Notes: generated by a model from the sequence alone, not told the origin. A DNA stretch of 18,120 bases from Deltaproteobacteria bacterium (GCA_031267005.1 JAIRZX010000338.1:1-18120), one strand, 5' to 3'; positions 6,051 to 14,395 are shown, counted from the stretch's first letter. Numbers and translations are program-made.

Positions 6051-7460
6051 TCAGAGGTAGCGCCTGATGTTCTTCAAGGCGATGATGCGGCCGGCGATAG
6101 CAGACGCGGCGGCGGTAACGGGGCTGGCCAGGTGCGTCATGGCGAGCCTGCCCTGGCGGCCTTGGAAGTTGCGGTTGGAGGTGCTGACGCAACGGTTGCC
6201 GGGGGGCACGATGTCCGGGTTCATGGCCAGGCACATGGAGCAGCCCGGATGCCTCCACTCGCAGCCGGCCTTAAGGAACACCCTGTCCAGCCCTTCTTCC
6301 TCGCAGCGCCTCTTGACCGGCCCGGAGCCGGGCACGACCAGGACCCTCACGCCCTTGGCGACCTTCCTGGACTTTAAGACCGCGGCCGCCTGCTTCAAGT
6401 CCTCGTAGCGGCCGTTGGTGCAGGACCCTATGAAGACGTAGTTGACCTCAACGTCCTCGAGCCGGAGACCGGCTTCAAGCTTCATGTAATCGAGCGCCTG
6501 CCTGGCCGACTTCCGCTCGGCTACCGTCTTCAAGGTGTCGACGCAAGGCACCTTGCCGGAGGCGGGCACGTTTTGGGCGGGGTTGGTGCCCCAGGTGACC
6601 CGGGAGGAGAGCCGGACCACGTTCACGCTCAATGACGCGTCGAAAGGGTGGCCGTCGTCCGACTTAAGCCTCTTCCAGCGTTCCACCGCCTTGTCGAAGG
6701 CCTTTCCGGCCGGGGCGTAGGGCCTGCCCTTCAGGTAACTGAAGGTCACTTCGTCCGGGGCCACCATGCCCAGGCGGGCCCCGCACTCTATCGACATGTT
6801 GCACAGGGTCATCCTGGATTCCATGGACAGCGCCCGCACGGTCTCCCACCGGTACTCGATGGCGCGTCCCGCCCCTCCCCCGACTCCGATCTTTCGGATG
6901 ATATTTAAGATCAGATCCTTGGCCGAGGCGGTCTTGGGCATCCCGCCCCTCACGTCCACTACCATGGATTTGGGCTTGAGCTGCTGGAGGGTCTGGGTGG
7001 CCATCACGTGCTCCACCTCGCTCGTGCCGATTCCGAAGGCCAGGGCGCCGAAGGCCCCGTGGGTAGCCGTGTGGGAGTCGCCGCAGACGACCGAGTGGCC
7101 GGGAAGGATCAGGCCCTGCTCCGGCATGCAGACGTGTATGACCCCCTGGCGCGGGTCCTCGTCCCCGAAGAAGGCCTTTAACCCGAACTCCCGGCTGTTG
7201 CGCTCGAGCGCCGCCAGCTGCGCCTCGGCCCTCGGGTCCTCCAAGGGCCTCGTCCTGTCTTTGGTGGGGATGGAATGGTCTATCACGCCGCAGGTCAGTT
7301 CGGGGCGGCGGAGCTTGCGGCCGACGGCCCTCAGGCCCTCGAAGGCCTGGTTGGAGGTGACCTCGTGGACCAGATGGCGGTCTATATACAATAGGTCCGG
7401 GTAGCCCTTGCGCCTGCGCACCAGATGGGACTCCCAGAGCCTGTCCAGAAGACAAGTCAT
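6051..7460 (-). CDS. leuC: 3-isopropylmalate dehydratase, large subunit
   Basis: A 469-residue aconitase-family enzyme. With the small subunit LeuD it isomerises 2-isopropylmalate to 3-isopropylmalate in leucine biosynthesis, in the cytoplasm. The [4Fe-4S] cysteines fall at C347 (GSCTNG), C407 and C410 (GCSMC), as expected for the LeuC branch. Other signatures are YIDRHLVHEVTS (25-36), VIDHSIPT (59-66) and CGDSHTATHGAFG (126-138). Length is standard for the proteobacterial form. I chose the ATG at 7460 because MTCLLDRLWESHLV aligns with the usual start; a longer frame from 7499 adds AT-rich leader sequence. No leuD, leuA or leuB is adjacent, so the partner subunit must be encoded elsewhere. 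A promoter pair lies at 7550-7578. A close paralogue such as homoaconitase is possible but less likely. Confidence 0.95.
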   Translation of the reverse strand: MTCLLDRLWESHLVRRRKGYPDLLYIDRHLVHEVTSNQAFEGLRAVGRKLRRPELTCGVIDHSIPTKDRTRPLEDPRAEAQLAALERNSREFGLKAFFGDEDPRQGVIHVCMPEQGLILPGHSVVCGDSHTATHGAFGALAFGIGTSEVEHVMATQTLQQLKPKSMVVDVRGGMPKTASAKDLILNIIRKIGVGGGAGRAIEYRWETVRALSMESRMTLCNMSIECGARLGMVAPDEVTFSYLKGRPYAPAGKAFDKAVERWKRLKSDDGHPFDASLSVNVVRLSSRVTWGTNPAQNVPASGKVPCVDTLKTVAERKSARQALDYMKLEAGLRLEDVEVNYVFIGSCTNGRYEDLKQAAAVLKSRKVAKGVRVLVVPGSGPVKRRCEEEGLDRVFLKAGCEWRHPGCSMCLAMNPDIVPPGNRCVSTSNRNFQGRQGRLAMTHLASPVTAAASAIAGRIIALKNIRRYL

Positions 7461-7592
7461 ATGGATGATTCCGGTATAAAAAAAGATAATTGATAACAAT
7501 TATGAAGATATTAAGCGATTTTAATCACCTATCTGGATATAACCTGCTCATATTACAGCCATCGAAACCCCGAATCAAGACATTCTATAGCA
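7461..7592. repeat. Leader/promoter repeat, copy A (upstream of leuC)
   Basis: This AT-rich block of about 130 bases recurs in diverged form at 7912-8062 in the same orientation. Shared blocks, in order, are ATGGATGATT, AATAACAATTA-like, TTAAGCGATTTTAATCAC (copy B TTAGACGATTTCAATCAC), ATATTAC, CCCCGAATCAA and a final CATAGC/CTATAGC. It covers the leuC promoter and untranslated leader. Confidence 0.75.
7550..7578 (-). promoter_or_regulatory. Probable leuC promoter
   Basis: On the minus strand TTGATT (-35, 7573-7578) and TAATAT (-10, 7550-7555) are 17 bases apart, giving a leader of about 80 bases before the leuC ATG. Both hexamers lie in blocks kept in the second copy of the repeat at 7912-8062, which supports function. 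The leader carries no evident leucine-rich peptide or T-box, so attenuation is not indicated. Confidence 0.55.
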
Positions 7593-7911
7593 GGAGGACG
7601 GTTGACGACAGTATAGGCAGGGAGGATCCCGGCATGTCGCCTCGCCAAAAATACCTCCGCGCGTACGCGTCGAGCAAAGCATAAGCCCGGCATGCTCTCC
7701 GGAAGCCCAGTCGGGCTTTGGAAACGGCTTTTCGTCCGGGGCTGGCACTCTAAGTCCTGGAGAGCGACCGCCCGGGTGAATCCGGAGGATCCGCGCCCCG
7801 TCCATCAGGCCCCTACCGTCGAGCATCGTCCCCGTTGCGGCGTCGTCCTTAAGCGCCGGCGCCGCATCCCCGCAAAGCGCGCGGACCGCGCTACGCTATT
7901 TTCAAGATATT
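7593..7911. other. Gene-free GC-rich spacer between the two leader repeats
   Basis: No gene is recognised on either strand. An 83-codon minus-strand frame (7575-7826) runs into the promoter repeat, has no family resemblance and no good ribosome site. If copy B once drove a minus-strand gene, this would be its remnant, but no homology to leuC or anything else is visible. Confidence 0.4.
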
Positions 7912-8062
7912 ATGGATGATTACGGAATCAAAATGTGTAAACAATAACAATTAAGATGATCTTAGACGATTTCAATCACACGTCTTGACATAACATTCTT
8001 ATATTACTTCTTTACTTATATTACTTCTTTATAAGATCCCCGAATCAAACCGTTCATAGCCG
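7912..8062. repeat. Leader/promoter repeat, copy B
   Basis: A diverged second copy of the leuC leader region, about 450 bases further upstream and in the same orientation. It retains TTGATT and TAATAT on the minus strand, but their spacing is 19 because a 17-base unit has been duplicated inside the block. No recognisable gene follows it on the minus strand. Confidence 0.72.
7998..8031. repeat. Perfect 17-base tandem duplication inside copy B
   Basis: CTTATATTACTTCTTTA is repeated exactly (7998-8014 and 8015-8031). It duplicates the minus-strand TAATAT element, so copy B carries two potential -10 sites. Confidence 0.9.
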
Positions 8063-8540
8063 GTTATTGCCGTACGCCGGTTGTCGGAAGCCTCGGGCGG
8101 GAGGCACCCGGCTGTTAGGCTCCGGCACGGCCATATCGGATTTCAGTCAGCGCTGCGTTTTAAACACTCAAGCAAAATAGCGTATGGCACTGAAACTCCT
8201 GCCCTGGAAAACATCACTGACAATCGCGCGAACCGGACGGAGCGGTCTTCAATGGGCTGGAAAACGGTTGGGGAACGGAGCGTCAGATATTGCGTCAGCC
8301 TTTATCAAACAGTTAAGCCATTTGAGCTGTAACCCGCAACTCACGGACATACACTGGCATGCTGACCTCATGGGCCGGGCCCGGGCAACATAAATGGTGC
8401 TTTTTCCCGGTCATTTTGCTAACATCTGTGACCGTTGACGTCTGCGTTGACGATTATCCGGCGGCCTCAGACCTTGGTTTCAGCCCGCCGCCCTACCCGG
8501 CGCGGGGCCCTCCCCGCCTGTTGGACGCGCCCTGTTATTT
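8063..8540. other. Upstream region of the hdrA-metF operon, no convincing gene
   Basis: About 480 bases before the hdrA start with no gene I can support. A 69-codon plus-strand frame at 8184-8393 lacks a ribosome site and resembles nothing known. CGTTGACG occurs twice at 8433-8440 and 8445-8452 (12-base period) and may be an operator or -35-like site, but no matching -10 is apparent. The operon promoter therefore remains unidentified. Confidence 0.4.
8433..8452 (+). promoter_or_regulatory. Direct repeat CGTTGACG upstream of the hdrA fusion
   Basis: Two exact eight-base copies, starts 12 bases apart, lie about 90 bases before the start codon. Their spacing near one helical turn and place before an operon suggest a regulator site. 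This is inference only. Confidence 0.3.
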
Positions 8541-11500
8541 ATGGACGGTAACCAAGAAAAATCCGGCGCGGTCCTGGTCCTTGGCGGCGGCATAGCCGGG
8601 GTCCAAGCTTCTCTGGATCTCGCCGAGTCGGGCTTCTACGTCTACCTGGCGGACCGGAACCCGGCGGTAGGCGGCCGGATGGCCCAGCTGGACAAGGTCT
8701 TCCCTACCGACGACTGCTCGATGTGCATCGTCTCCCCCAAGTTGAACGACTCCGGGGGCCACGTGAACGTAGAGACCCTGAACCTTGCCGAATTGCTCGA
8801 GTTAAACGGCGGCCCCGGCCGCTTCAAGGCGAAGGTTAAGATTTCCCCCAGGTATCTGGACGGGGCCAAATGCACCGTCTGCGGCGACTGCGCCGCCGCC
8901 TGCCCGGTCAGCCTCCCCTCCGAGTTCAACCAGGGTTTGGGACCGAGGAAGGCCGTCTTCAAGTCATACCCCCAGGCGGTCCCCAACGCCTTCTCCCTCT
9001 CCAAGGGGCCCGTAAGCCCCAGCGTGGCAAGCTGCCCGGCGCACGTGAACGCCCACGCCTACGTGTCGCTGGCGGCGGAAGGCAGGTACCGGGAAGCCCT
9101 GGAGGTCATACTCGACGCCCTGCCGCTCCCCGGGTCCCTGGGACGCGTCTGCGCTCACCCCTGCGAGTCGGAATGCCGCCGGTCACTCTTGGAAGGGCCG
9201 CTTGCCATACGCGACATAAAACGCCTGGTAGCCGACCGGGCGGACATCGGGGAGGCCGGCGCCGCCTTGGCCAGATCGGAGCCCAAAGAGGCCAGGGCCG
9301 CCATAGTGGGGGCCGGGCCGGCCGGGCTCTCCTGCGCCTACCACCTTGCGAGGGCCGGGATCTCCTCCACTATATTCGAGGCGGAGAAAGTGTCCGGGGG
9401 GGCCTTGAGGCTGGGGATACCCGACTACCGCCTGCCTCCCGAAATCCTCCGGAGGGAAATCGAGTTCGTAAGCTGTTTTTCCGGCTGCGAGACCCGCCAC
9501 GGGAAAGCCTTAGGCCGCGACTTTTCCATAGATTCGCTTTTCGCCGACGGGTTTAAGGCCGTCTTCCTGGCCATGGGCGCCTGGAACCCGGTTCGCCTGG
9601 ACGTTCCCGGCGAGGATCTGCCCGGAGTGGTCGCGGGGCTGGAGTTTTTGAAAAGCGTAAACCTCGGGAAGCCGCCGGACCTGAAGGGCAAGACCGCTCT
9701 GGTTGTCGGAGGCGGCAACACCGCCCTGGACGCCGCCCGGTCGGCTCTAAGGCTCGGGGCCGACGTGACCCTCGCCTACCGCCGGGGTAAAGCCGCCATG
9801 CCCGCCTGGGGCTGGGAGGTGGACGAGGCCCTGGAAGAAGGCGTGGAGCTCCTGGAGTTCCGGGCGCCTTTGGGATTCGAAAAGGCCGGGAAAGCCGGTA
9901 ATCCGGGGCGTCTCCTCGCCCGCCTCGCCAGGGCTGTCCCTATAGGCGATCCTTCCGACCGCCGCGCCCCGCTTAAGCTCGACCGCCGCGATCTTATAAA
10001 GTTCGCTTGCGACATAGTCGTTTCCGCCGCAGGCCAAAGCCCGTCGAGCGAAGCCCTGCGCTCCGAGCCCCTTGTCCGGATTTCAGCTAGAGGGGCGGCG
10101 GAAACGGATCCCGTGACCCTGGAGACCGGCCGGCCGGGGGTGTTCGCGGGGGGCGACCTCCAGCTTGGCCCCGCCCAGGCAATAGACGCGGTGGCGGCGG
10201 GCAAGGAGGCGGCGGTATCCATCTCGAGGCTCTTCGAAGGGCGCGACCTGCGCGAAGGCCGGGAGAGGATTTCGGCCGCGCCCGATTCGGAATACCGGGA
10301 GATACCCGACCGGCCGTCCCGCATTTTCCGGGCGAAGCCAGCTTTGAGGCCGGTTTCCGAAAGAATTCTGGACTTCGGCGAGCTCGGTCCGGGGCTTACC
10401 GACGAGGAAGCCCTCCTCGAGGCGTCAAGGTGCCTCGCCTGCGGGCTGTGCTCGCGCTGCATGAGATGCGCGAAGGCATGCCTACCCGGTGCGCTCACGG
10501 CGGCCACCCACGCCCAGGCCCCCGAAATAAGGGAGCTTGACGTGGGCGCCGTGGTCCTGGCGCCCGGCTTCGATCCCCACGACCCGTCGGACGCCTTGAC
10601 GCTCAGGTACGCCGACTGCCCCAACGTGGTAACTTCCCTGGAGTTCGAAAGGATACTCTCCGCTTCCGGGCCATTCGCGGGCGTGATGCGGAGGCCTGGA
10701 GACGGCAGGGAACCTGGCAGGATGGCCTGGATCCAGTGCGTGGGCTCCCGGGACGAAAACGTCTGCGGGAACTCCTGGTGCTCCGCCGTGTGCTGCATGT
10801 CCGCCATGAAGGAGGCCCGGGTGGCCATGGAGCATGCCGGGGGCCCCGGGAGGCTGGCCGCTTCGATCTTTTACATGGACGCCCGTTGCCACGGCAAGGA
10901 CTTCGAGAACTACTTCATCCGCGCCCGGGAAGCCGGGCTCAGGTTCGTGCGCTCCCGGATCCACACCTTGACCCCCCTCCCCTCCGGGGACCTGTCGCTC
11001 GACTGGATAGACCCTGCCGGAAACCTCGTCTCCGAAACCTTCGACATGGCGGTCCTCTCGGTGGGAGTTACCCCCCCGGCGGGCTTAAAGGAACTCGCGG
11101 GGAAGGCCGGTGTCAGCTTGAACGCTGAGGGCTTCATACGGACCCTGCCCTTCGAACCCGAAAAAACCACCAGGGCGGGTGTCTTCGTCTGCGGCGCTGC
11201 CTCGGAGCCCAAGGACATCCCCGCATCCGTGTGCGAGGCTTCCGCCGCAGCGGGCTCGGCCGCCGGGTTGCTCGCATCCGCCCGGGGCAGCCGCGCCCGC
11301 GAGCGGGGCTACCCCGACGAGCGGGACACGGCCTCCGAGATACCCCGGATAGGCGTCTTCGTCTGCCGTTGCGGGATTAACATCGCCTCCGTCGTGGACG
11401 TCGACGCGGTGAAGGAATACGCCTCCTCGCTCCCCTTCGTGGAGCTCTCGAGCGACTCGCTTTTCACCTGCTCTGCCGACTCCCAGGCCAGGATCAGCGA

Positions 11501-13079
11501 CGCGGTCCGGGAACTGGGCTTAAACCGCGTGGTCGTGGCCTCCTGCTCGCCGAGGACCCACGAGGCCATGTTCAGGGAGACCCTGGCCCAGGCGGGCTTG
11601 AACCGCTACCTCTTCGAGATGGCTAACATCCGGGACCAGGACTCCTGGGTGCACCGCGGCCATCCGGAAAAGGCGACGCGGAAGGCGATGGACCTGGTCC
11701 GCGCCGCGGTCGCCAAGGCCGCGCTCCTGGAGCCGTTGCGCCTCACCCGTATGGGCGTCTTCCCCGAGGCCCTGGTAGTCGGCGGCGGCGCTGCGGGGCT
11801 GACCGCCGCCCTCTCCATAGCGGCCCAGGGCTTCAAGGCGCACCTGGTGGAAAAATCGGCCTCGCTCGGCGGCAGGGCCCGCGAACTTTTCCTGAGGGAC
11901 CGGGACGCCGCGGCCTACGTGGGGGAGCTGGCGCGGAAGGCCGAAAGCGACCCTTTGGTGGAAATCCACCTCGAATCCTTCCCCGAGAACTCGGAAGGGT
12001 TCCTCGGGAACTTCGAAACCAGGATCAAGGGCCCGGGGGGGACCTTCGCCGTAAAGCACGGCGCCACGGTGCTCGCCTGCGGCGGGCGTCCCCACGTTCC
12101 CGGCTCTTACCTTTACGGGCGCCACCCAAGGGTGCTCCTCTCGCTGGACGTGGACCGGATGCTCGCGGAAAACGATCCAGCGCTCGCCCGCCCCGGGGTT
12201 GCCTTCTGCTTTATCCAATGCGTGGAGTCCCGTTGCGGGGAGCGCCCCTACTGCTCGCGCACCTGTTGCTCGCATTCCATAGAATCCGCCCTCACGCTGC
12301 TCGACCGCAACCCGACGGCCTCCGCCTGGGTCCTTTACCGCGACATCCGGACCTACGGGTTTAGGGAAAAGCTGTACAGGGAGGCCAGGTCCCGGGGCGT
12401 GCGCTTCGCCCGCTACGAGGAAGACGCCCCTCCCATACTGGAACCGCTAGGCGACGCCCGCTTGAGGGTGACGGTCCGCGACCACGTGCTGGGTCGTCCG
12501 ATCGAGTTGACGGCAGACTGGCTAGCCCTCGCCACCGGCATCGACCCCGCTCCCATGAAAGAGGAAATAGCCGAGGTTTTCAAGGCCCAGCTTAACGCCG
12601 AAGGCTTCCTCCTGGAAGCCCACATGAAGCTCCGTCCGGTGGATCTGGCTACCGACGGCCAGTTTTTGGCCGGGCTCGCCCACTACCCCAAGCCTTTGGA
12701 CGAGTCGATAGCCCAGGCCAGGGCCGCGGCCGCCAGGGCCTCGGCGCTCCTCTCCAAGCCCTTCATCCTGACCGGGGGGGCCGTGGCCGAGTGCGACCCG
12801 TCCAAATGCGCCGCATGCTTAACCTGCCTACGCTCCTGCCCGGTGAAGGTCCCGAAGATCGTCCCAAACGAAGAGGACCCCGCCCTGCCCGGCCACGCCT
12901 TCATGGAACCCGCGATCTGCCAGGGATGCGGGGTCTGCGTCTCCGAGTGCCCGGCCAAGGCGATCCGCCTCAAGCTCTTCACGGACGAGCAGCTCCTGGC
13001 CAAGATAGCCGCCCTGGCGTCGGGGGCCGCCGACCGCCCTCCCCTCACCTCGGCCTCCCCGCACGCCGCGGCGCTTTGA
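8541..13079 (+). CDS. HdrA-GltD-HdrA fusion: flavin/iron-sulfur electron-transfer subunit
   Basis: A 1512-residue soluble redox protein. Residues 1-155 begin an HdrA FAD domain (LGGGIAG 14-20; DCSMC 58-62) with an inserted [4Fe-4S] motif (C111, C114, C117, C121). Residues 156-575 are a GltD/NfnB-like NAD(P)H oxidoreductase: cysteines 165, 204, 208, 212; FAD motif VGAGPAG (256-262); NAD(P)H motif VVGGGNTALD (388-397); AGGD (536-539). Then come a cysteine cluster (631-647, six Cys) and the rest of the first HdrA, with IQCVGSR and CSAVCC (747-752). Residues 935-1512 are a second HdrA with its N-terminal domain (RIGVFVCRCG), FAD motif (1080-1086), IQCVESR, CSRTCC (1238-1243) and two C-terminal [4Fe-4S] sites (C1423-1433, C1460-1470). 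It probably takes electrons from NAD(P)H and passes them through MvhD to MetVF, possibly bifurcating with ferredoxin. No clear ribosome site precedes the ATG. Family assignment is firm; the reaction is inferred. Confidence 0.9.
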   Translation: MDGNQEKSGAVLVLGGGIAGVQASLDLAESGFYVYLADRNPAVGGRMAQLDKVFPTDDCSMCIVSPKLNDSGGHVNVETLNLAELLELNGGPGRFKAKVKISPRYLDGAKCTVCGDCAAACPVSLPSEFNQGLGPRKAVFKSYPQAVPNAFSLSKGPVSPSVASCPAHVNAHAYVSLAAEGRYREALEVILDALPLPGSLGRVCAHPCESECRRSLLEGPLAIRDIKRLVADRADIGEAGAALARSEPKEARAAIVGAGPAGLSCAYHLARAGISSTIFEAEKVSGGALRLGIPDYRLPPEILRREIEFVSCFSGCETRHGKALGRDFSIDSLFADGFKAVFLAMGAWNPVRLDVPGEDLPGVVAGLEFLKSVNLGKPPDLKGKTALVVGGGNTALDAARSALRLGADVTLAYRRGKAAMPAWGWEVDEALEEGVELLEFRAPLGFEKAGKAGNPGRLLARLARAVPIGDPSDRRAPLKLDRRDLIKFACDIVVSAAGQSPSSEALRSEPLVRISARGAAETDPVTLETGRPGVFAGGDLQLGPAQAIDAVAAGKEAAVSISRLFEGRDLREGRERISAAPDSEYREIPDRPSRIFRAKPALRPVSERILDFGELGPGLTDEEALLEASRCLACGLCSRCMRCAKACLPGALTAATHAQAPEIRELDVGAVVLAPGFDPHDPSDALTLRYADCPNVVTSLEFERILSASGPFAGVMRRPGDGREPGRMAWIQCVGSRDENVCGNSWCSAVCCMSAMKEARVAMEHAGGPGRLAASIFYMDARCHGKDFENYFIRAREAGLRFVRSRIHTLTPLPSGDLSLDWIDPAGNLVSETFDMAVLSVGVTPPAGLKELAGKAGVSLNAEGFIRTLPFEPEKTTRAGVFVCGAASEPKDIPASVCEASAAAGSAAGLLASARGSRARERGYPDERDTASEIPRIGVFVCRCGINIASVVDVDAVKEYASSLPFVELSSDSLFTCSADSQARISDAVRELGLNRVVVASCSPRTHEAMFRETLAQAGLNRYLFEMANIRDQDSWVHRGHPEKATRKAMDLVRAAVAKAALLEPLRLTRMGVFPEALVVGGGAAGLTAALSIAAQGFKAHLVEKSASLGGRARELFLRDRDAAAYVGELARKAESDPLVEIHLESFPENSEGFLGNFETRIKGPGGTFAVKHGATVLACGGRPHVPGSYLYGRHPRVLLSLDVDRMLAENDPALARPGVAFCFIQCVESRCGERPYCSRTCCSHSIESALTLLDRNPTASAWVLYRDIRTYGFREKLYREARSRGVRFARYEEDAPPILEPLGDARLRVTVRDHVLGRPIELTADWLALATGIDPAPMKEEIAEVFKAQLNAEGFLLEAHMKLRPVDLATDGQFLAGLAHYPKPLDESIAQARAAAARASALLSKPFILTGGAVAECDPSKCAACLTCLRSCPVKVPKIVPNEEDPALPGHAFMEPAICQGCGVCVSECPAKAIRLKLFTDEQLLAKIAALASGAADRPPLTSASPHAAAL

Positions 13080-13126
13080 GCGGCCTTTGCCGAACGGCCG
13101 CCAACAACTGCCGCGGACCCTAACCC

Positions 13127-13600
13127 ATGCCAGACCATCCCCCGACTGAACCCCGCAGCCCAGCGCCTCCCGGCCCCGGCCCGTTCGAGCCGCGCGTGAT
13201 AGCCTTCTGTTGCCAGTACTGCGCCTACAGCGCGGCCGACATGGCCGGCTCCATGCGCCTCCAGTACCCGTCCAACGTCGAGATCGTGCTCGTGCCCTGC
13301 ACCGGCCGCTTCGACGCCATCCTGGCTCTTAAGGCCCTGGAAGGCGGGGCCGACGGGGTTTACGCGGCCGGCTGCCTGGAGGGGAGCTGCCATTTCTTGG
13401 ACGGCAACGTCCGGGCCCGCAAGAGGGTAACTCACCTTAAGAAGGAGCTGGAGTCGGTGGGCGTGGACCCGGGAAGGGTCGAGATGTACAACCTCTCCGC
13501 CTCCCAGGGCCCCCGCTTCGCGGAAATAGCGAGGGAGTTCTCCGGAAGGATAGCGGAACTTGGCCCAGGCCCCGCGAGCCGGTCCAAGCCTCCGGGCTGA
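13127..13600 (+). CDS. mvhD: MvhD/HdrA-associated [2Fe-2S] electron-transfer subunit
   Basis: A 157-residue protein of the MvhD/FrhD-type iron-sulfur family, a small subunit that links HdrA to its redox partner. The family cysteines are present: C28, C29 and C32 in FCCQYCAY, C58 in VPCTGRF, and C83 and C88 in AGCLEGSCHF. The core starts at EPRVIAF (21-27), where typical MvhD proteins begin. The preceding 20 residues are Pro-rich (PSAPPGPGP-like) and may be an extension or an over-called start; a GTG at 13196 is the alternative. Neither has a clear ribosome site. The gene lies 47 bases after the hdrA fusion and 123 bases before metV on the same strand. Here it presumably carries electrons between the HdrA fusion and MetV. 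HdrB and HdrC, its usual companions, are not encoded nearby. Confidence 0.9.
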   Translation: MPDHPPTEPRSPAPPGPGPFEPRVIAFCCQYCAYSAADMAGSMRLQYPSNVEIVLVPCTGRFDAILALKALEGGADGVYAAGCLEGSCHFLDGNVRARKRVTHLKKELESVGVDPGRVEMYNLSASQGPRFAEIAREFSGRIAELGPGPASRSKPPG

Positions 13601-13723
13601 AGCTTCCCCCCTCCAATTCCCTCGGGCGCCCCGACCCTCCCCCGCTCACCCGTTCACATTCTCCCTGGCCCACCTGTTCGCCGGCCGGCCCGATTCGATT
13701 TTTAGCAAGAACCGGACATCTTA
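13601..13723 (+). other. Spacer between mvhD and metV
   Basis: A 123-base pyrimidine-rich gap that becomes T-rich just before metV. No terminator hairpin is visible, so metVF is probably co-transcribed with hdrA and mvhD. An internal promoter cannot be excluded. Confidence 0.4.
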
Positions 13724-14395
13724 ATGATAATCGCCTCAAGAAAACCTATAGACGAAATAAAGGGATTCATCGCCGGAAGCGGGAGGATCCTCATAGTGGG
13801 CTGCCGGGGCTGCGTTACCGTCTGCAATTCCGGCGGCGCCAAGGAGGTCGAGATACTGGCCTCCCTCCTGCGCCTCGACGCCATGAAGGGCGGAGCGAAG
13901 CTCACCGCCGACGAATGCACCCTGGAGCGCCAGTGCGATCCCGAGTACGTGGACGGGTTCGCTCCCCGCCTGGCCGAAGGCTACGGCGCCGTCCTCTCGA
14001 TGGCCTGCCCCATAGGGCCTCAGTACCTCGCGGAGCGCTTCCCCTCGGAAAAGGTTTACCCGGCGCTTAACGCATGCTTCATGGGGGGGGCCCTCGCCCA
14101 CGGGGTATGGGCCGAACGGTGCCAGGCCTGCGGGGACTGCGTGGTCCACCTCTTCGCCGGCCTCTGCCCGGTCTCGCGTTGCGCCAAAAGCCTCTTGAAC
14201 GGCCCCTGCGGCGGCTCGGCGGAGGGAAAGTGCGAGGTATCGGGAGAGACCGACTGCGTCTGGCACCTTATAGTTGAGCGCATGGAGGCGGCCGGAACCA
14301 TAGGCGAGCTTGCAACGCCCAGGCCCCTCAAGGACTGGAGGACGAGCCGCGACGGCGGGCCCCGGAAGATCGTCCGAGAAGAGCTCGTCCGATGA
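13724..14395 (+). CDS. metV: Methylenetetrahydrofolate reductase small iron-sulfur subunit MetV
   Basis: A 223-residue zinc/iron-sulfur protein of the MTHFR C-terminal (MetV) family, the partner that feeds electrons to the MetF flavin. It has 15 cysteines. They include an N-terminal group CRGCVTVC (27-34), C65, C71, C95 and C118, and a dense C-terminal group C133-QAC-GDC (133-139), C148, C153, C162 (NGPCGGS) and C170. The NGPCGG stretch and the paired cysteine groups are typical of this family. Its stop codon overlaps the metF start as ATGA (14392-14395), so translation of the two is coupled. The ribosome site before ATG 13724 is weak. In Moorella-type enzymes MetV connects MetF with the HdrABC-MvhD complex, and the gene order here fits that role. 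Confidence 0.92.
   Translation: MIIASRKPIDEIKGFIAGSGRILIVGCRGCVTVCNSGGAKEVEILASLLRLDAMKGGAKLTADECTLERQCDPEYVDGFAPRLAEGYGAVLSMACPIGPQYLAERFPSEKVYPALNACFMGGALAHGVWAERCQACGDCVVHLFAGLCPVSRCAKSLLNGPCGGSAEGKCEVSGETDCVWHLIVERMEAAGTIGELATPRPLKDWRTSRDGGPRKIVREELVR

Noticed and set aside
7461..7592. A T-box or leucine attenuator in front of leuC
   Set aside because: No leucine-codon-rich leader peptide, no T-box sequence and no terminator/antiterminator pair are visible in the 80-base leader.
7575..7826. An 83-codon minus-strand frame between the two leader repeats
   Set aside because: No ribosome site, no recognisable family, and it runs into the promoter repeat.
8184..8393. A 69-codon plus-strand frame upstream of hdrA
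   Set aside because: No ribosome site, no recognisable family, and composition like the surrounding non-coding sequence; a decayed gene is possible but cannot be supported.
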